Origin: JBKBIP01 sp046297495 | Lineage (GTDB): Bacteria; Planctomycetota; Planctomycetia; Gemmatales; Gemmataceae | Assembly (NCBI GenBank): GCA_046297495.1 | Contig: JBKBIP010000018.1 | Location: 48,887-112,886, forward strand | Length of the DNA stretch: 64,000 bases | Direction of reading: 5' to 3' | In this document: positions 16,417 to 24,625 of the stretch, piece by piece | Layout of the letters: each line of letters begins with the position of its first letter | Numbering within the stretch: position 1 is the stretch's first letter | The notes under the pieces: generated by a model | What the model was told of the DNA's origin: nothing | The model's database searches: none | What the model saw: only the letters and a program-made list of their open reading frames with translations | Translations under genes and position numbers: made by a program

Positions 16417-17520
16417 TCAAGGATCGCATGCCATGACAGGTAAATGATAGTGAAGCGGTCTGGCATCCAACTCCTCCAACAGGTGCGATGGGGAGCTATG
16501 TTTTTCCAGATAAAGTCGCCAGCGTTGACTGTTCCACAATTCCCAATGATCGCCGACGCCGATGACCACTGCGTCTTGATGCAATCCCGCGTAACATATG
16601 AGATGCTCTGGCAAAAGCAAACAACCATCATGGCGCAAGAGCGCCGGTTCCGTATGGGCGAAATACAGCCGGCGCGGGGCGTATCCCTGTCCGGCACGAT
16701 CCAGCTGGTCGCCGAGACGTTCCAATCCTGCTGGCGTGAATAGCCATAAACAGCCTTCCGTGCCAGCAGCGACGTACAGGCAACGCGGCCCCGGCTGGGG
16801 TAATTGGTCGCGCACGGCAGCCGGTAAGAGAACACTTTGCTGTTCCGGGATGGGACAGCAGTAACAACCGGCGAAAGGCAGCTCTTTATTTGGTAACGAC
16901 CGCCCCGGAGCGGTGCATGGTTCCAGCGGCACCGGCAGCGCCACCGCCAGGCAGGCCGGCCCTACCTGAACTTCCGGCAGCGGCGCGGGGGCGTGGGGGG
17001 TGGCGGTGACGCCGCATTCCGCGCTCGCTGGGACGGGAATGGGTTCCGGGGTGAGACGATAGACGCGAATTAGCTCGCTCCCTGAAGTCACTGTCCCCAG
17101 ACGAGTCTCCCCCGTCTGTTCCGGCACCGGCAGACACAAGTTCGTGCGGGGCGCCGCGCCGCCAAGTGGTGGATGGGTTATGTCGATGTCATCGGAAGGG
17201 GCTTCGCGGTGGTCAATGCGCACCACGTCCGACGCTTCCTCTTCTCCCCAGCCTAAAGCGGGGCCGGCGGCTTCATCCACTATCACTTGGGGCATCCCGT
17301 CGGGGATGGTGAATCCACTAACGTCAAGCTGAGCGGGACACATGGCTTGCTCTTCATTCATCAAACCTTCACCCGCTCTCGCCGCTTGGCCGAACGCCGT
17401 GGTGCCGGATGTCTCGTCGGCCCGCGTCGGTCCCTTGTTCGCCGGCCAGTGCCAACTCGTGACGACGCTGCCGAGTAGAAACAGACTGACTCCCACTAAC
17501 CACCAGGGAACCCGGTTCAT
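16417..17520 (-). CDS. Single-pass membrane protein with degenerate C-terminal MraZ domain
   Basis: The 367-aa protein starts at ATG 17520 (AAAGGTG 6 nt upstream), 43 bp after rsmH. Residues 5-22 form a membrane helix, 25-220 a Pro/acid-rich linker with scattered cysteines, and 222-342 a MraZ-like domain. The domain shares RRLYFAxTE, LLPExLxxxAGL, VIGVxDHxELWxxQRW and YL with the true MraZ two genes upstream. Both MraZ DNA-contact motifs DxxxR are lost: DEKKR is PEQQS, and DRSGR is RHDGC. It occupies the place of ftsL in the usual mraZ-rsmH-ftsL order. I infer a duplicated MraZ that was tethered to the membrane and no longer binds DNA; its role is unknown. Confidence 0.8.
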   Translation of the reverse strand: MNRVPWWLVGVSLFLLGSVVTSWHWPANKGPTRADETSGTTAFGQAARAGEGLMNEEQAMCPAQLDVSGFTIPDGMPQVIVDEAAGPALGWGEEEASDVVRIDHREAPSDDIDITHPPLGGAAPRTNLCLPVPEQTGETRLGTVTSGSELIRVYRLTPEPIPVPASAECGVTATPHAPAPLPEVQVGPACLAVALPVPLEPCTAPGRSLPNKELPFAGCYCCPIPEQQSVLLPAAVRDQLPQPGPRCLYVAAGTEGCLWLFTPAGLERLGDQLDRAGQGYAPRRLYFAHTEPALLRHDGCLLLPEHLICYAGLHQDAVVIGVGDHWELWNSQRWRLYLEKHSSPSHLLEELDARPLHYHLPVMACDP

Positions 17521-17563
17521 CCGTGTCACCTTTCTTGAGAGCGATCCTACGGTTCGTGTTCCG

Positions 17564-18445
17564 TTACTTTCTCTCCGCCACCCGCAGCTTGGCGCTGCGC
17601 GAGCGCGGGTTATTCCGCATTTCTTCCTCACTGGCCACGATGGGTTTCTTGGTCAACACGTTCCAGCGGTCTCGGTCACGGAAGGCCTGTTTAACACGGC
17701 GGTCTTCCAACGAATGAAAACTAATGAGGACTGCCCGGCCGCCTGAACGCAGACATGTCGGTAGCACCTCTAGAAAGCGATCCAGCGCTCCCAGTTCATC
17801 GTTGACGGCGATGCGCAGGGCCTGGAAGGTGCGTGTCGCCGGATCGATGCCCGGTCTGCCTTTCTTGGGGCGCGGAACGCAGCGCCGCACCAGCTCGGCT
17901 AGCTGTTCCGTCGTTTCCAGGGGGGCTTGGGCGCGGGCCTCCACAATCCGGCGGGCGATGCGACGGCTGAAACGCTCCTCGCCCAACGTGAAAATCAGGT
18001 CGGCCAAGTCCCGCTCGCTCAAGCGCCGAAGCAAGGCGCTGGCTGGTTCCCCTTGCGAGGGGTCCATTCTCATATCGAGAGGTCCTGTTTGCTGGAAGCT
18101 GAATCCACGCTGGGGATCATCCAGCTGATCAGAACAAATTCCCAGGTCTGCCAGCACGCCATCCACGACATCGATTCCCAAGTCATTCAACACCTGCCGC
18201 GTTTGATCGAAATTGGCCTGAACCAACGTCACCGGCCCGCCCGCCAGCCGCGCGCGGGCCAACTCCAACATGGCGGGGTCCTGATCCAAACCGAGTAAGC
18301 GCCCCGTTGGCGCCAAGCGTTCGACCAACAAGCGGGCATGACCACCCGCGCCAACCGTGGCATCGACGATGGTTTGCCCAGGGGCCGGAATCAGTCCCGC
18401 CAGTACCTCGGCCGGCAGTACGGCGACATGGCGTTGTGGCAACAT
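17564..18445 (-). CDS. rsmH: 16S rRNA (cytosine1402-N4)-methyltransferase
   Basis: The 293-aa protein is RsmH/MraW, which methylates C1402 of 16S rRNA in the ribosomal P site using S-adenosylmethionine. Visible signatures are DATVGAGGHA (SAM loop, near 28-37), GLDQDP, the LADLGICSDQLDDPQRGFSF block, RPGIDPATRTFQALRIAVN, ISFHSLEDR and the C-terminal NPRSRSAKLR. It follows mraZ by 175 bp and precedes the membrane MraZ-like gene by 43 bp. Length is at the short end of the family but all motifs are present. Confidence 0.96.
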   Translation of the reverse strand: MLPQRHVAVLPAEVLAGLIPAPGQTIVDATVGAGGHARLLVERLAPTGRLLGLDQDPAMLELARARLAGGPVTLVQANFDQTRQVLNDLGIDVVDGVLADLGICSDQLDDPQRGFSFQQTGPLDMRMDPSQGEPASALLRRLSERDLADLIFTLGEERFSRRIARRIVEARAQAPLETTEQLAELVRRCVPRPKKGRPGIDPATRTFQALRIAVNDELGALDRFLEVLPTCLRSGGRAVLISFHSLEDRRVKQAFRDRDRWNVLTKKPIVASEEEMRNNPRSRSAKLRVAERK

Positions 18446-18620
18446 GGCTTGTCAGCGGATGTGCGGCAAAGAGAAAGCGACGAGGGCTAAGCACCTACCG
18501 GGGTTAGCGCGGTTTGGGAAGGCCGCCACCACGGGTTGGTTGCTGAACGCTCGTCGCTCCTTCACCCCTCGGCAACTGCTCTTGCCGATAGGCCCCGAAC
18601 GGATCGGTGTCGATTAGCCG

Positions 18621-19055
18621 TCATTTTTGAAACGCTCCTTCGGCGACGGCATCAAACCGAGGCGCGTGTTGGGCGAGGTAGTCTTGCCAGCGTTGGGCGT
18701 CCCACAGCTCCAGGTGATCGCGGACGCCGATCAGGACCACGTCATGCCCCAAACCAGCGAAACGCGCCAACCGCTCCGGCACCAGAACGCGGCCGCTTCG
18801 ATCCACGTCCACCGCCTCAGTCTGAGCGAAGTAGAGCCGGCGGAAGACGCGGGCGTCAGCGTCCGTGGCCGGGGCGTCATCGAGCTTGGCAGCCAGTTGT
18901 TCCAACTCTCCTTGTGTGTACAGCCACAAACTCGCATCCGGTCCCGGCGTGACGAACAACACCTGCGGATCGCCCAGCTGTTCTCGGACCCGCTTGGGCA
19001 ACGCCAAACGCTTCTTCTCATCGAGCGTGCGGGTGTGTGTGCCAGTCAGCAGCAT
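18621..19055 (-). CDS. mraZ: Transcriptional regulator MraZ
   Basis: The 144-aa protein is a tandem-domain (SpoVT/AbrB-like) MraZ that forms rings and binds repeats upstream of its own operon. Both DxxxR motifs are intact (DEKKRLALP near 12-20, DRSGRVLVP near 85-93). The C-terminal ELWDAQRWQDYL is typical. A matching MraZ box lies at 19132-19156, so autorepression is well supported. No ftsL, ftsI or mur genes follow rsmH, which fits planctomycetes that have lost most of the dcw cluster. Confidence 0.95.
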   Translation of the reverse strand: MLLTGTHTRTLDEKKRLALPKRVREQLGDPQVLFVTPGPDASLWLYTQGELEQLAAKLDDAPATDADARVFRRLYFAQTEAVDVDRSGRVLVPERLARFAGLGHDVVLIGVRDHLELWDAQRWQDYLAQHAPRFDAVAEGAFQK

Positions 19056-19131
19056 GGCCGGTTCCTACGACGCGCGGCGGGTTCGGCCTTCCCATGCCGC
19101 GACTCGTGCGGGATTCCGACCAAGCCCTATT

Positions 19132-19156
19132 CCCACTTGGTCCCACTTTGACCCAC
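19132..19156 (-). promoter_or_regulatory. MraZ box: three GTGGG repeats
   Basis: On the minus strand GTGGG occurs three times at exact 10-bp steps (19156-19152, 19146-19142, 19136-19132), separated by 5 nt each. This matches the known MraZ operator of TGGGN direct repeats with 5-nt spacers. It lies between the promoter and the mraZ start. Confidence 0.85.
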
Positions 19157-19167
19157 TCGCCACCACA

Positions 19168-19195
19168 ACTATACTCTTCCTAGCCAGAGAATCAA
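19168..19195 (-). promoter_or_regulatory. mraZ promoter
   Basis: Minus strand TTGATT (19195-19190), 16-bp spacer, TATAGT (19173-19168), immediately upstream of the MraZ box and about 113 bp before the start codon. The box would sit at about +5 to +30, a position where MraZ binding would repress. The rest of 19196-19576 shows no gene or clear element. Confidence 0.65.
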
Positions 19196-19576
19196 GAGGC
19201 CGCCACTCGAATCCAACCGGAAGCAACCGTTTTGCCTCGTCTCGCGCGTAGAATCGTGCGGATTCGGTAAATCGACCGGCTTATACTGATCATTCCGAAC
19301 GGAGACAAGAGGAACCACGACAAATCGTTCTCGGAAGCAACCGGCGTGGGTCGATTGGGAAAGCCAGGAGTCGTCGCCAGGCCTGGATGTGCTTGCCGCT
19401 GGACGGGTCGCTTGGTAAAGAAGCCCCATCGTGCGGATTATGAGGAGAAAACCTTTCGCTTTTCGACTTGATGAATTTTTAATGAAACAAGTTCCACCGT
19501 CAGCGCGGCCGATACTGAAGGACGACGGCCATTTGGAAGCCGTTCCCGTCCGGGCCTCACTCAAAGAGGTGGAACA

Positions 19577-19801
19577 GTGGCACGTTCATTTAATGTCTTG
19601 GCCCTGATCAAGGGCACGGAACGGTACGTGTTTGTCTATGACGACGACAGCAGGCCGGAATTGCTGAATGTGTTTCGTGATACCGCGGCCAATCCTGAAT
19701 TGAGCCTATCCTGGTTCGATGTCACGGTTCTGACGGATAAAGCGCGGCAGCAGGCTGTGGAGGATAATACCGCCCTGCCCTTACGTGAGTCGCGGTTTTA
19801 G
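19577..19801 (+). CDS. Small conserved-looking hypothetical protein
   Basis: A 74-aa acidic protein starts at GTG 19577 behind AGAGGTGG (19565-19572), ending 41 bp before the recombinase gene. The sequence (MARSFNVLALIKGTERYVFVYD then DDSRPELLNVFRDTAANPELSLSWFDV) looks like a compact alpha/beta protein with no cysteine, membrane segment or known motif. The good ribosome site and plausible codon use favour a real gene. It may share a transcript with the recombinase. Function unknown. Confidence 0.7.
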   Translation: MARSFNVLALIKGTERYVFVYDDDSRPELLNVFRDTAANPELSLSWFDVTVLTDKARQQAVEDNTALPLRESRF

Positions 19802-19842
19802 ATGATAAAACCACCACCGTCGAGCAACGCGAGGACGTAGCG

Positions 19843-20745
19843 ATGGAATCCGCTCTGGCTGACTTCTTACACCATTTGGCGGTGGAAAAAAATGCCTCGA
19901 TGTTGACGGTGAAGTCGTATCGGGAAGACTTGGTGCAAGCTCTGGTTTTTTTTCGGGAGCGGACGGGCAGCCAAACCCTGGAACCTCGTCAGCTGACTAC
20001 TCGGCTGCTGCGTGCGTACTTGGCCTGGCTTCATGAACAAGGCTATGCTAAGAGCACGTTGGCCCGGCGCTTGGCGGCGATGCGTTCGTGGTGCCGGTAT
20101 TTGTGCCGGCAGGGAGTGTTGAGCACCAATCCCGCCACCGCTTTGCGGGGGCCGAGACAAGATAAGAAACTACCGCATTTTCTGAGTGAAGATGATTTGA
20201 CGCAGTTGCTGGAGGCGCCCCCCCTTGATTCTCCCCTGGGATACCGCGACCGCGCCATTTTGGAGATGCTGTATTCCACGGGACTGCGCGTGAGTGAATT
20301 GACTGGCTTGAATATGGAGGACGTGGATTGGGAAAACGGCGCGCTACTGACGCGCGGCAAAGGGCGGCGCGAGCGGCTGGCCATGCTCGGCCAACCCGCC
20401 TTGGCGGCGCTGCGAGCGTGGTTGGATCAGCGGCCCCGCTTGCTTCACGGAATGGCTGGCGTCCCAACTGCTTTGTTTCTCAACAAACGAGGGGGCCGCT
20501 TGACCTCACGCAGTGTCGGTCGCCTGTTGGAAAAATATCTAAAGCAAGCGGGTTTGGACCCGCGCACCAGCCCGCACACTTTGCGACATAGCTTTGCCAC
20601 GCACCTGCTGGATCGGGGCGCCGACATACGCAGTGTGCAAGAACTTCTCGGCCATCGCAGCTTGGCCACGACGCAAATTTATACTCATGTGACGACTCGG
20701 CGATTGCAAGATAGCTACGATAAGGCTCATCCTCGGGCCCAATGA
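19843..20745 (+). CDS. Tyrosine recombinase, XerC/XerD type
   Basis: The 300-aa protein has an N-terminal SAM-like core-binding domain (about 1-90) and a C-terminal catalytic domain. The catalytic residues are visible in STGLRVSEL (Arg), RGKGRRERL (Lys), PHTLRHSFATHLL (His-x-x-Arg), LLGHRSLATTQIY (His and Tyr nucleophile). Length and motifs are those of chromosomal XerC/D, which resolve chromosome dimers at dif. No phage or integron genes surround it and no dif-like site was recognised here, so a housekeeping role is likely. Whether it is XerC or XerD cannot be settled from sequence alone. Confidence 0.9.
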   Translation: MESALADFLHHLAVEKNASMLTVKSYREDLVQALVFFRERTGSQTLEPRQLTTRLLRAYLAWLHEQGYAKSTLARRLAAMRSWCRYLCRQGVLSTNPATALRGPRQDKKLPHFLSEDDLTQLLEAPPLDSPLGYRDRAILEMLYSTGLRVSELTGLNMEDVDWENGALLTRGKGRRERLAMLGQPALAALRAWLDQRPRLLHGMAGVPTALFLNKRGGRLTSRSVGRLLEKYLKQAGLDPRTSPHTLRHSFATHLLDRGADIRSVQELLGHRSLATTQIYTHVTTRRLQDSYDKAHPRAQ

Positions 20746-20999
20746 AGCCAACCACCGCCGACGGGAAGCGGATGGTTCTTCTCGATGACGAATCGCCGTG
20801 GTCCGGCCTGTTCGGTCCACTGTAAGCGGTAGTCATCCGGCATGGTGGATAGTTTCGGAACGGACGCTTTTTTTCGGACTGTTGGACCGAACACGGACCA
20901 CGGGATGGCATCATCACGTTGGGAAGTGAAGCCAGCCAGCTGTCCAAGACCCATTTTCACTTAACCAGCTCCGATCGCATTTGGAAGGGGCATCCTCAC

Positions 21000-22586
21000 A
21001 TGAGTCGATCATATCCCATCAGTCCGATACTCTTGGTCTTCTCGGCCTTCATCTTGTTAGCCGCGCCCATTCCTGGTCACGCCCAAGAGCATGGCGGCGT
21101 TCGCTGGAGTCCGAATTACCGGACGGCCCGCCGCGAAGCCCAAGAAGCCAACAAGCCGTTGTTGGTCGATTTCGGCATTGATCCCCAGCGGTGTTTCTGG
21201 TGCGGAAAGTTAGATACCACGACTTTCCGTGATCCGACCATTGTTCGGTTGCTGAATGATCACTTCGTCGCGGTCAAGGTCGATGCTGAAGTGGAAAGAG
21301 AGCTGGCCCAAGCGTTGCGAATCGATAGTTATCCTACCATTGTCTTGGCTTCCAGCGGTGGGCGGGTCTTACAGGTCTTGCCCGGATACAAGAACCCCAC
21401 GCAATTGCAAGAAATTCTGCAACATGTCCTGGCCAGTCAGCCGCGCGCCGAGCCGGTCGCCCGGCGCAATCCGGAACCGAAACCAGTGGTTCCCGAACCG
21501 TCGATGGTAGCCGAAGGGCCGAAGATTGAATGGCGCACGGAATATAATCGCGCGCGGCAAGAGGCCCAGGAAAAAAATCGACCCTTGCTGTTGGAGTTCT
21601 GCCAGGAGACGAATCCGCTCTGTCAAAAAATGGATGCCACGACATTGCGGGACCCCAACGTCGTGCAAACCCTGAACGATCAGTTCATTCCGCTGCGCGT
21701 CGAAGTGGACAAGGAGATGCCCCTGGCGCAGGCCCTGCGCGTGCAGACGTATCCCACCATCGTCATGGCGGCCCCCGATGGTCGCATCCTGGGCACCTTT
21801 GAGGGGTACTTGGAAGCCAATCGATTCAACGAGTATTTGCAGCGCACCCTGTCCAGCATCACCAATCCGGAATGGATGACCCGCGATTATCAAGCCGCCG
21901 CCAAGGCCATCGCCAACTCGGACTACGCGCAAGCCATCGCCTTGCTCAAGAGCATCACCGAGGACGGCAACGACCGCCCCATTCAGCTCAAGGCCAAGCA
22001 ATTGTTGCAAGACCTGGAACAGCAAGCCGCCGGCCGACTGACGCGAGCGAAACAATTGAGCGACAAAGGCCAGACTGCCGAAGCCATGGAAAAGCTCACC
22101 GAGCTGTTGCGGCAATTCACGGGCACGCAAGCAGCGGTGGACGCGGCCCAAATGCTCACCGCGCTGGGCAACGATCCCTCGATCAAGGACACCCAACGCA
22201 AGCAACGCGCCCGGGAGCTGCTGGCTCAAGCCCGCGAGGATTATCGCACCCAGCAGTATCTGTGGTGTTTGCAGCGCTGTGAGGTGTTGGCCACCAGCTA
22301 CGCCGATTTGTCCGAAGGGAGCGAGGCGGCGCAGCTTGCCGGAGAGATCAAGAACAATCCCGAATGGATGCAACGCGCTTGCGACCAGCTCAGCGAACGG
22401 CTGAGCGACATGTATCTGGCCCAGGCCGAAACCTGGCTGAAAAAGGGGCAACCTCAACAGGCCGTGCTCTGTCTGGAGCGTGTCGTGCAAACGTTCCCCG
22501 GTTCGCGGCACGCCCAAGCCGCCCAGATTCGCATGTCCCAGATTCAAGGCCGACCCACGCAACAAGCCGATTTCCAGCAACCGTGA
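21000..22586 (+). CDS. Exported protein with two thioredoxin-like domains and TPR C-terminus
   Basis: The 528-aa protein is read from ATG 21000 (GGAAGGGG about 10 nt upstream). It begins with a signal peptide (LLVFSAFILLAAPIPGHAQ). Two homologous thioredoxin-like domains follow. The first (about 30-145) has CFWC in RCFWCGKLDTTTFRD; the second (about 175-290) has a single cysteine in LCQKMDATTLRD, so only the first can form a CXXC disulfide. Residues from about 300 to the end are helical TPR-like repeats. It is probably a periplasmic thiol or scaffold protein. It ends at the terminator 22668-22730. The 254-bp gap upstream contains no clear gene. Confidence 0.82.
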   Translation: MSRSYPISPILLVFSAFILLAAPIPGHAQEHGGVRWSPNYRTARREAQEANKPLLVDFGIDPQRCFWCGKLDTTTFRDPTIVRLLNDHFVAVKVDAEVERELAQALRIDSYPTIVLASSGGRVLQVLPGYKNPTQLQEILQHVLASQPRAEPVARRNPEPKPVVPEPSMVAEGPKIEWRTEYNRARQEAQEKNRPLLLEFCQETNPLCQKMDATTLRDPNVVQTLNDQFIPLRVEVDKEMPLAQALRVQTYPTIVMAAPDGRILGTFEGYLEANRFNEYLQRTLSSITNPEWMTRDYQAAAKAIANSDYAQAIALLKSITEDGNDRPIQLKAKQLLQDLEQQAAGRLTRAKQLSDKGQTAEAMEKLTELLRQFTGTQAAVDAAQMLTALGNDPSIKDTQRKQRARELLAQAREDYRTQQYLWCLQRCEVLATSYADLSEGSEAAQLAGEIKNNPEWMQRACDQLSERLSDMYLAQAETWLKKGQPQQAVLCLERVVQTFPGSRHAQAAQIRMSQIQGRPTQQADFQQP

Positions 22587-22667
22587 GGCGGGGGACCGTT
22601 CAGAGTCTTCCAAAAATCTTCTCGAAAATCTTGTCAACACATGGGAATAAGAATATAATTCTTTTAG

Positions 22668-22730
22668 TCCCATTGGATGGGAACTTCGGTGAGTGGGCGA
22701 CACCGAATTTACCTCCAATGGGATTTTTTT
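22668..22730 (+). terminator. Terminator with nested hairpins after the thioredoxin-TPR gene
   Basis: An outer stem TCCCATTGGA (22668-22677) pairs with 22714-22723 and an inner stem TTCGGTG (22685-22691) with 22701-22707. A run of seven T follows (22724-22730). Confidence 0.8.
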
Positions 22731-22765
22731 GCGCGCGCCTTCATAATCAAACCAAATATGGGACG

Positions 22766-24454
22766 TCAAAAAATCGCGGGGACTTTCCAGCGGACCAACC
22801 CGATCACCACCAATCCCCCCAACATCACCAAACTCAATAATACCAGACACAAGGCTGCCACTTCGTTCGTGACGCCATAGTGCATGCGGTCGAAAAGCAT
22901 CTGCGAAAACGTCTGCGAGCCAGGCGTGGCGACCAACTTGCTGGCCGACAGCTCACCGAGCGACAGCACGCCAACCGCCACCCCGACGCGCACGCAAGCC
23001 GAAGCGTATAACGGCCCGACGAGATGGCGCAGCTCTTGAAACCCATACGCGCCGTCAATGCGAACCGCGTCACGCAGTTCGCGCGGTAGCAGCCGCATGA
23101 TCGGCCACAACAGCGCCAGCCCAAACGGCAGCAACCGCAGCAGAAACGCCCACAAGATTGGCAAGGGGGAAGGACCATAATACAACGCAATGGCCAAGGT
23201 TTGGGAAGGGACCTGATCGAGTAGGATGGCGATGGTTTCTTTCAAGCCGATCCCAACGACCGGCCCCGGCAAAGCCCAGGAGAGGGCCAAGATGGCCAGC
23301 AAGGAGAAGTACAACCACCGCGCCTCCAAAGCCAACCAGCACAAAACCAAGGCTAAGCCCGCCGTGACGCTTCCCGCGATGCCCGCTAAGGCCACGCTCT
23401 GTCCGATCATTTTGCCTTGAAGCTGGATGACACGCGTGAGATGTTCCCCGACTGTCGCTAAAGACCAAGTTTCAGGATTACCCGCCAAGCCCGCGCGCCA
23501 CACCAAGCTGCACAGCGGTACTCCCAACAGCAAACCCACGACTGCCACGACAGCCGCCAGGACCGGCCAGCGCGCTCCCCCTAGCTGATACCAATAAGGC
23601 TCGGAAAGCTCGGTGATGCGCGGCGGCAAGCGGTTCTCCATACGGCGCGCCGTCCAGAACAACAACCCCAGCGTCAGTATGATTTGGGGAGCGGTGACGG
23701 CAACGGCCCGCGCTTGGATCAAGCCAATGTCTTCGATTCCCGTCCCCGTGTCAGGACGGACCATCTGCACGTACACTTCCTCCGCGAAGGTGCGGAGAAA
23801 CACCATGTCCGTGACGGTGATTTCGTTAGCGGTTTGCAGCGTGACCCACAATCCCGCCGCGAACAGGGCCGCGCCAGAACGCGGCAAAGTGACATGCCAT
23901 AAAACACGCAACGGCGCGGCATCCAGCAACGCCGCCTCCTCCAAATCACGCTCCACCCAGCATAGGCCCTGACCAACCAACCAGATCACCCACGGCAAAC
24001 CGGCCATGGCGTGAATCCAAACGGCCGCGCCGATCCCCTGAAGCCAAAGCGTCCCCGTTAGCCCAACTGGAATTTCCTCGAAAACATTCGCGGGACTGCC
24101 GGTCCACGCAGGCACGGGAAACCACCCCAGCGGTTCCAGGGCTGCTTGCCAGGCGGACGCGAACAACGGCAAGGGGATGAAGAGCGTGAGTAGGGTCAAC
24201 GTGCGTAACAGTACTCGTCCCGGTAGATCCGTGCGATAGAACAACACCGCCGCCACGACACCGCACGGCAGGACAAGGAAAAGCGTGCCTGTCACCAGCA
24301 AGGCCGTATTGGCGGCCAACTCCAGCAAACGCGCCTGTTCGCGCCAGACTTCCCAGCTGGAGGGATGCTTGAGCAAATCCGCGAAGGGCAACAGCAAGGG
24401 GACGCCCACCAACAGCAACAATCCGCTTGCCAGCGTCGCGCGCCACCAGCCCAC
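22766..24454 (-). CDS. ABC transporter permease, double-domain (iron/thiamine type)
   Basis: The 562-aa protein is very hydrophobic, with about 12 membrane helices arranged as two fused permease domains, as in FbpB/ThiP-like importers. EAA-loop motifs that contact the ATPase are present in both halves: EEAALLDAAPLRVLWHVTLPRS in the first and LRDAVRIDGAYGFQELRHL in the second. The start is GTG 24454 with AGAGG about 7 nt upstream. No ATPase or substrate-binding protein is nearby, so its partners must be encoded elsewhere. Fe(III) or a similar anion/cofactor is the usual substrate class; the actual one cannot be deduced. Confidence 0.85.
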   Translation of the reverse strand: MGWWRATLASGLLLLVGVPLLLPFADLLKHPSSWEVWREQARLLELAANTALLVTGTLFLVLPCGVVAAVLFYRTDLPGRVLLRTLTLLTLFIPLPLFASAWQAALEPLGWFPVPAWTGSPANVFEEIPVGLTGTLWLQGIGAAVWIHAMAGLPWVIWLVGQGLCWVERDLEEAALLDAAPLRVLWHVTLPRSGAALFAAGLWVTLQTANEITVTDMVFLRTFAEEVYVQMVRPDTGTGIEDIGLIQARAVAVTAPQIILTLGLLFWTARRMENRLPPRITELSEPYWYQLGGARWPVLAAVVAVVGLLLGVPLCSLVWRAGLAGNPETWSLATVGEHLTRVIQLQGKMIGQSVALAGIAGSVTAGLALVLCWLALEARWLYFSLLAILALSWALPGPVVGIGLKETIAILLDQVPSQTLAIALYYGPSPLPILWAFLLRLLPFGLALLWPIMRLLPRELRDAVRIDGAYGFQELRHLVGPLYASACVRVGVAVGVLSLGELSASKLVATPGSQTFSQMLFDRMHYGVTNEVAALCLVLLSLVMLGGLVVIGLVRWKVPAIF

Positions 24455-24498
24455 GTGCGAACCTCTCGTTAGTCTTTGCCCTCCGCGGAACGAAGAGG

Positions 24499-24534
24499 TT
24501 CATCGGTTCGCGCCGTCGCCGCGTGAACCGATTT
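24499..24534. repeat. Dispersed palindrome family A, copy 4
   Basis: TTCATCGGTTCGCG (24499-24512) pairs with CGCGTGAACCGAT (24520-24532), between the permease and the PQQ-propeller gene. Confidence 0.65.
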
Positions 24535-24625
24535 GTCTCCCCATCATGCACCGCGTCCCGATAGAGGCTGTTGGAAAAACTCCGCGCTCCCTCTCAAGGG
24601 ACGAGAAGAGCTTTTAGACATCCCG

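Noticed and set aside
19169..19564. Minus-strand open frame of 131 codons upstream of mraZ
   Set aside because: It covers the mraZ promoter and has no recognisable protein features.
20727..20960. Minus-strand small open frame after the Xer gene
   Set aside because: The part from about 20842 (MPDDYRLQW...) reads reasonably well, but it overlaps the recombinase 3' end and lacks a ribosome site.
21369..22850. Minus-strand open frame of 493 codons
   Set aside because: It is antisense to the well-supported thioredoxin-TPR gene and reflects codon bias in a GC-rich gene.
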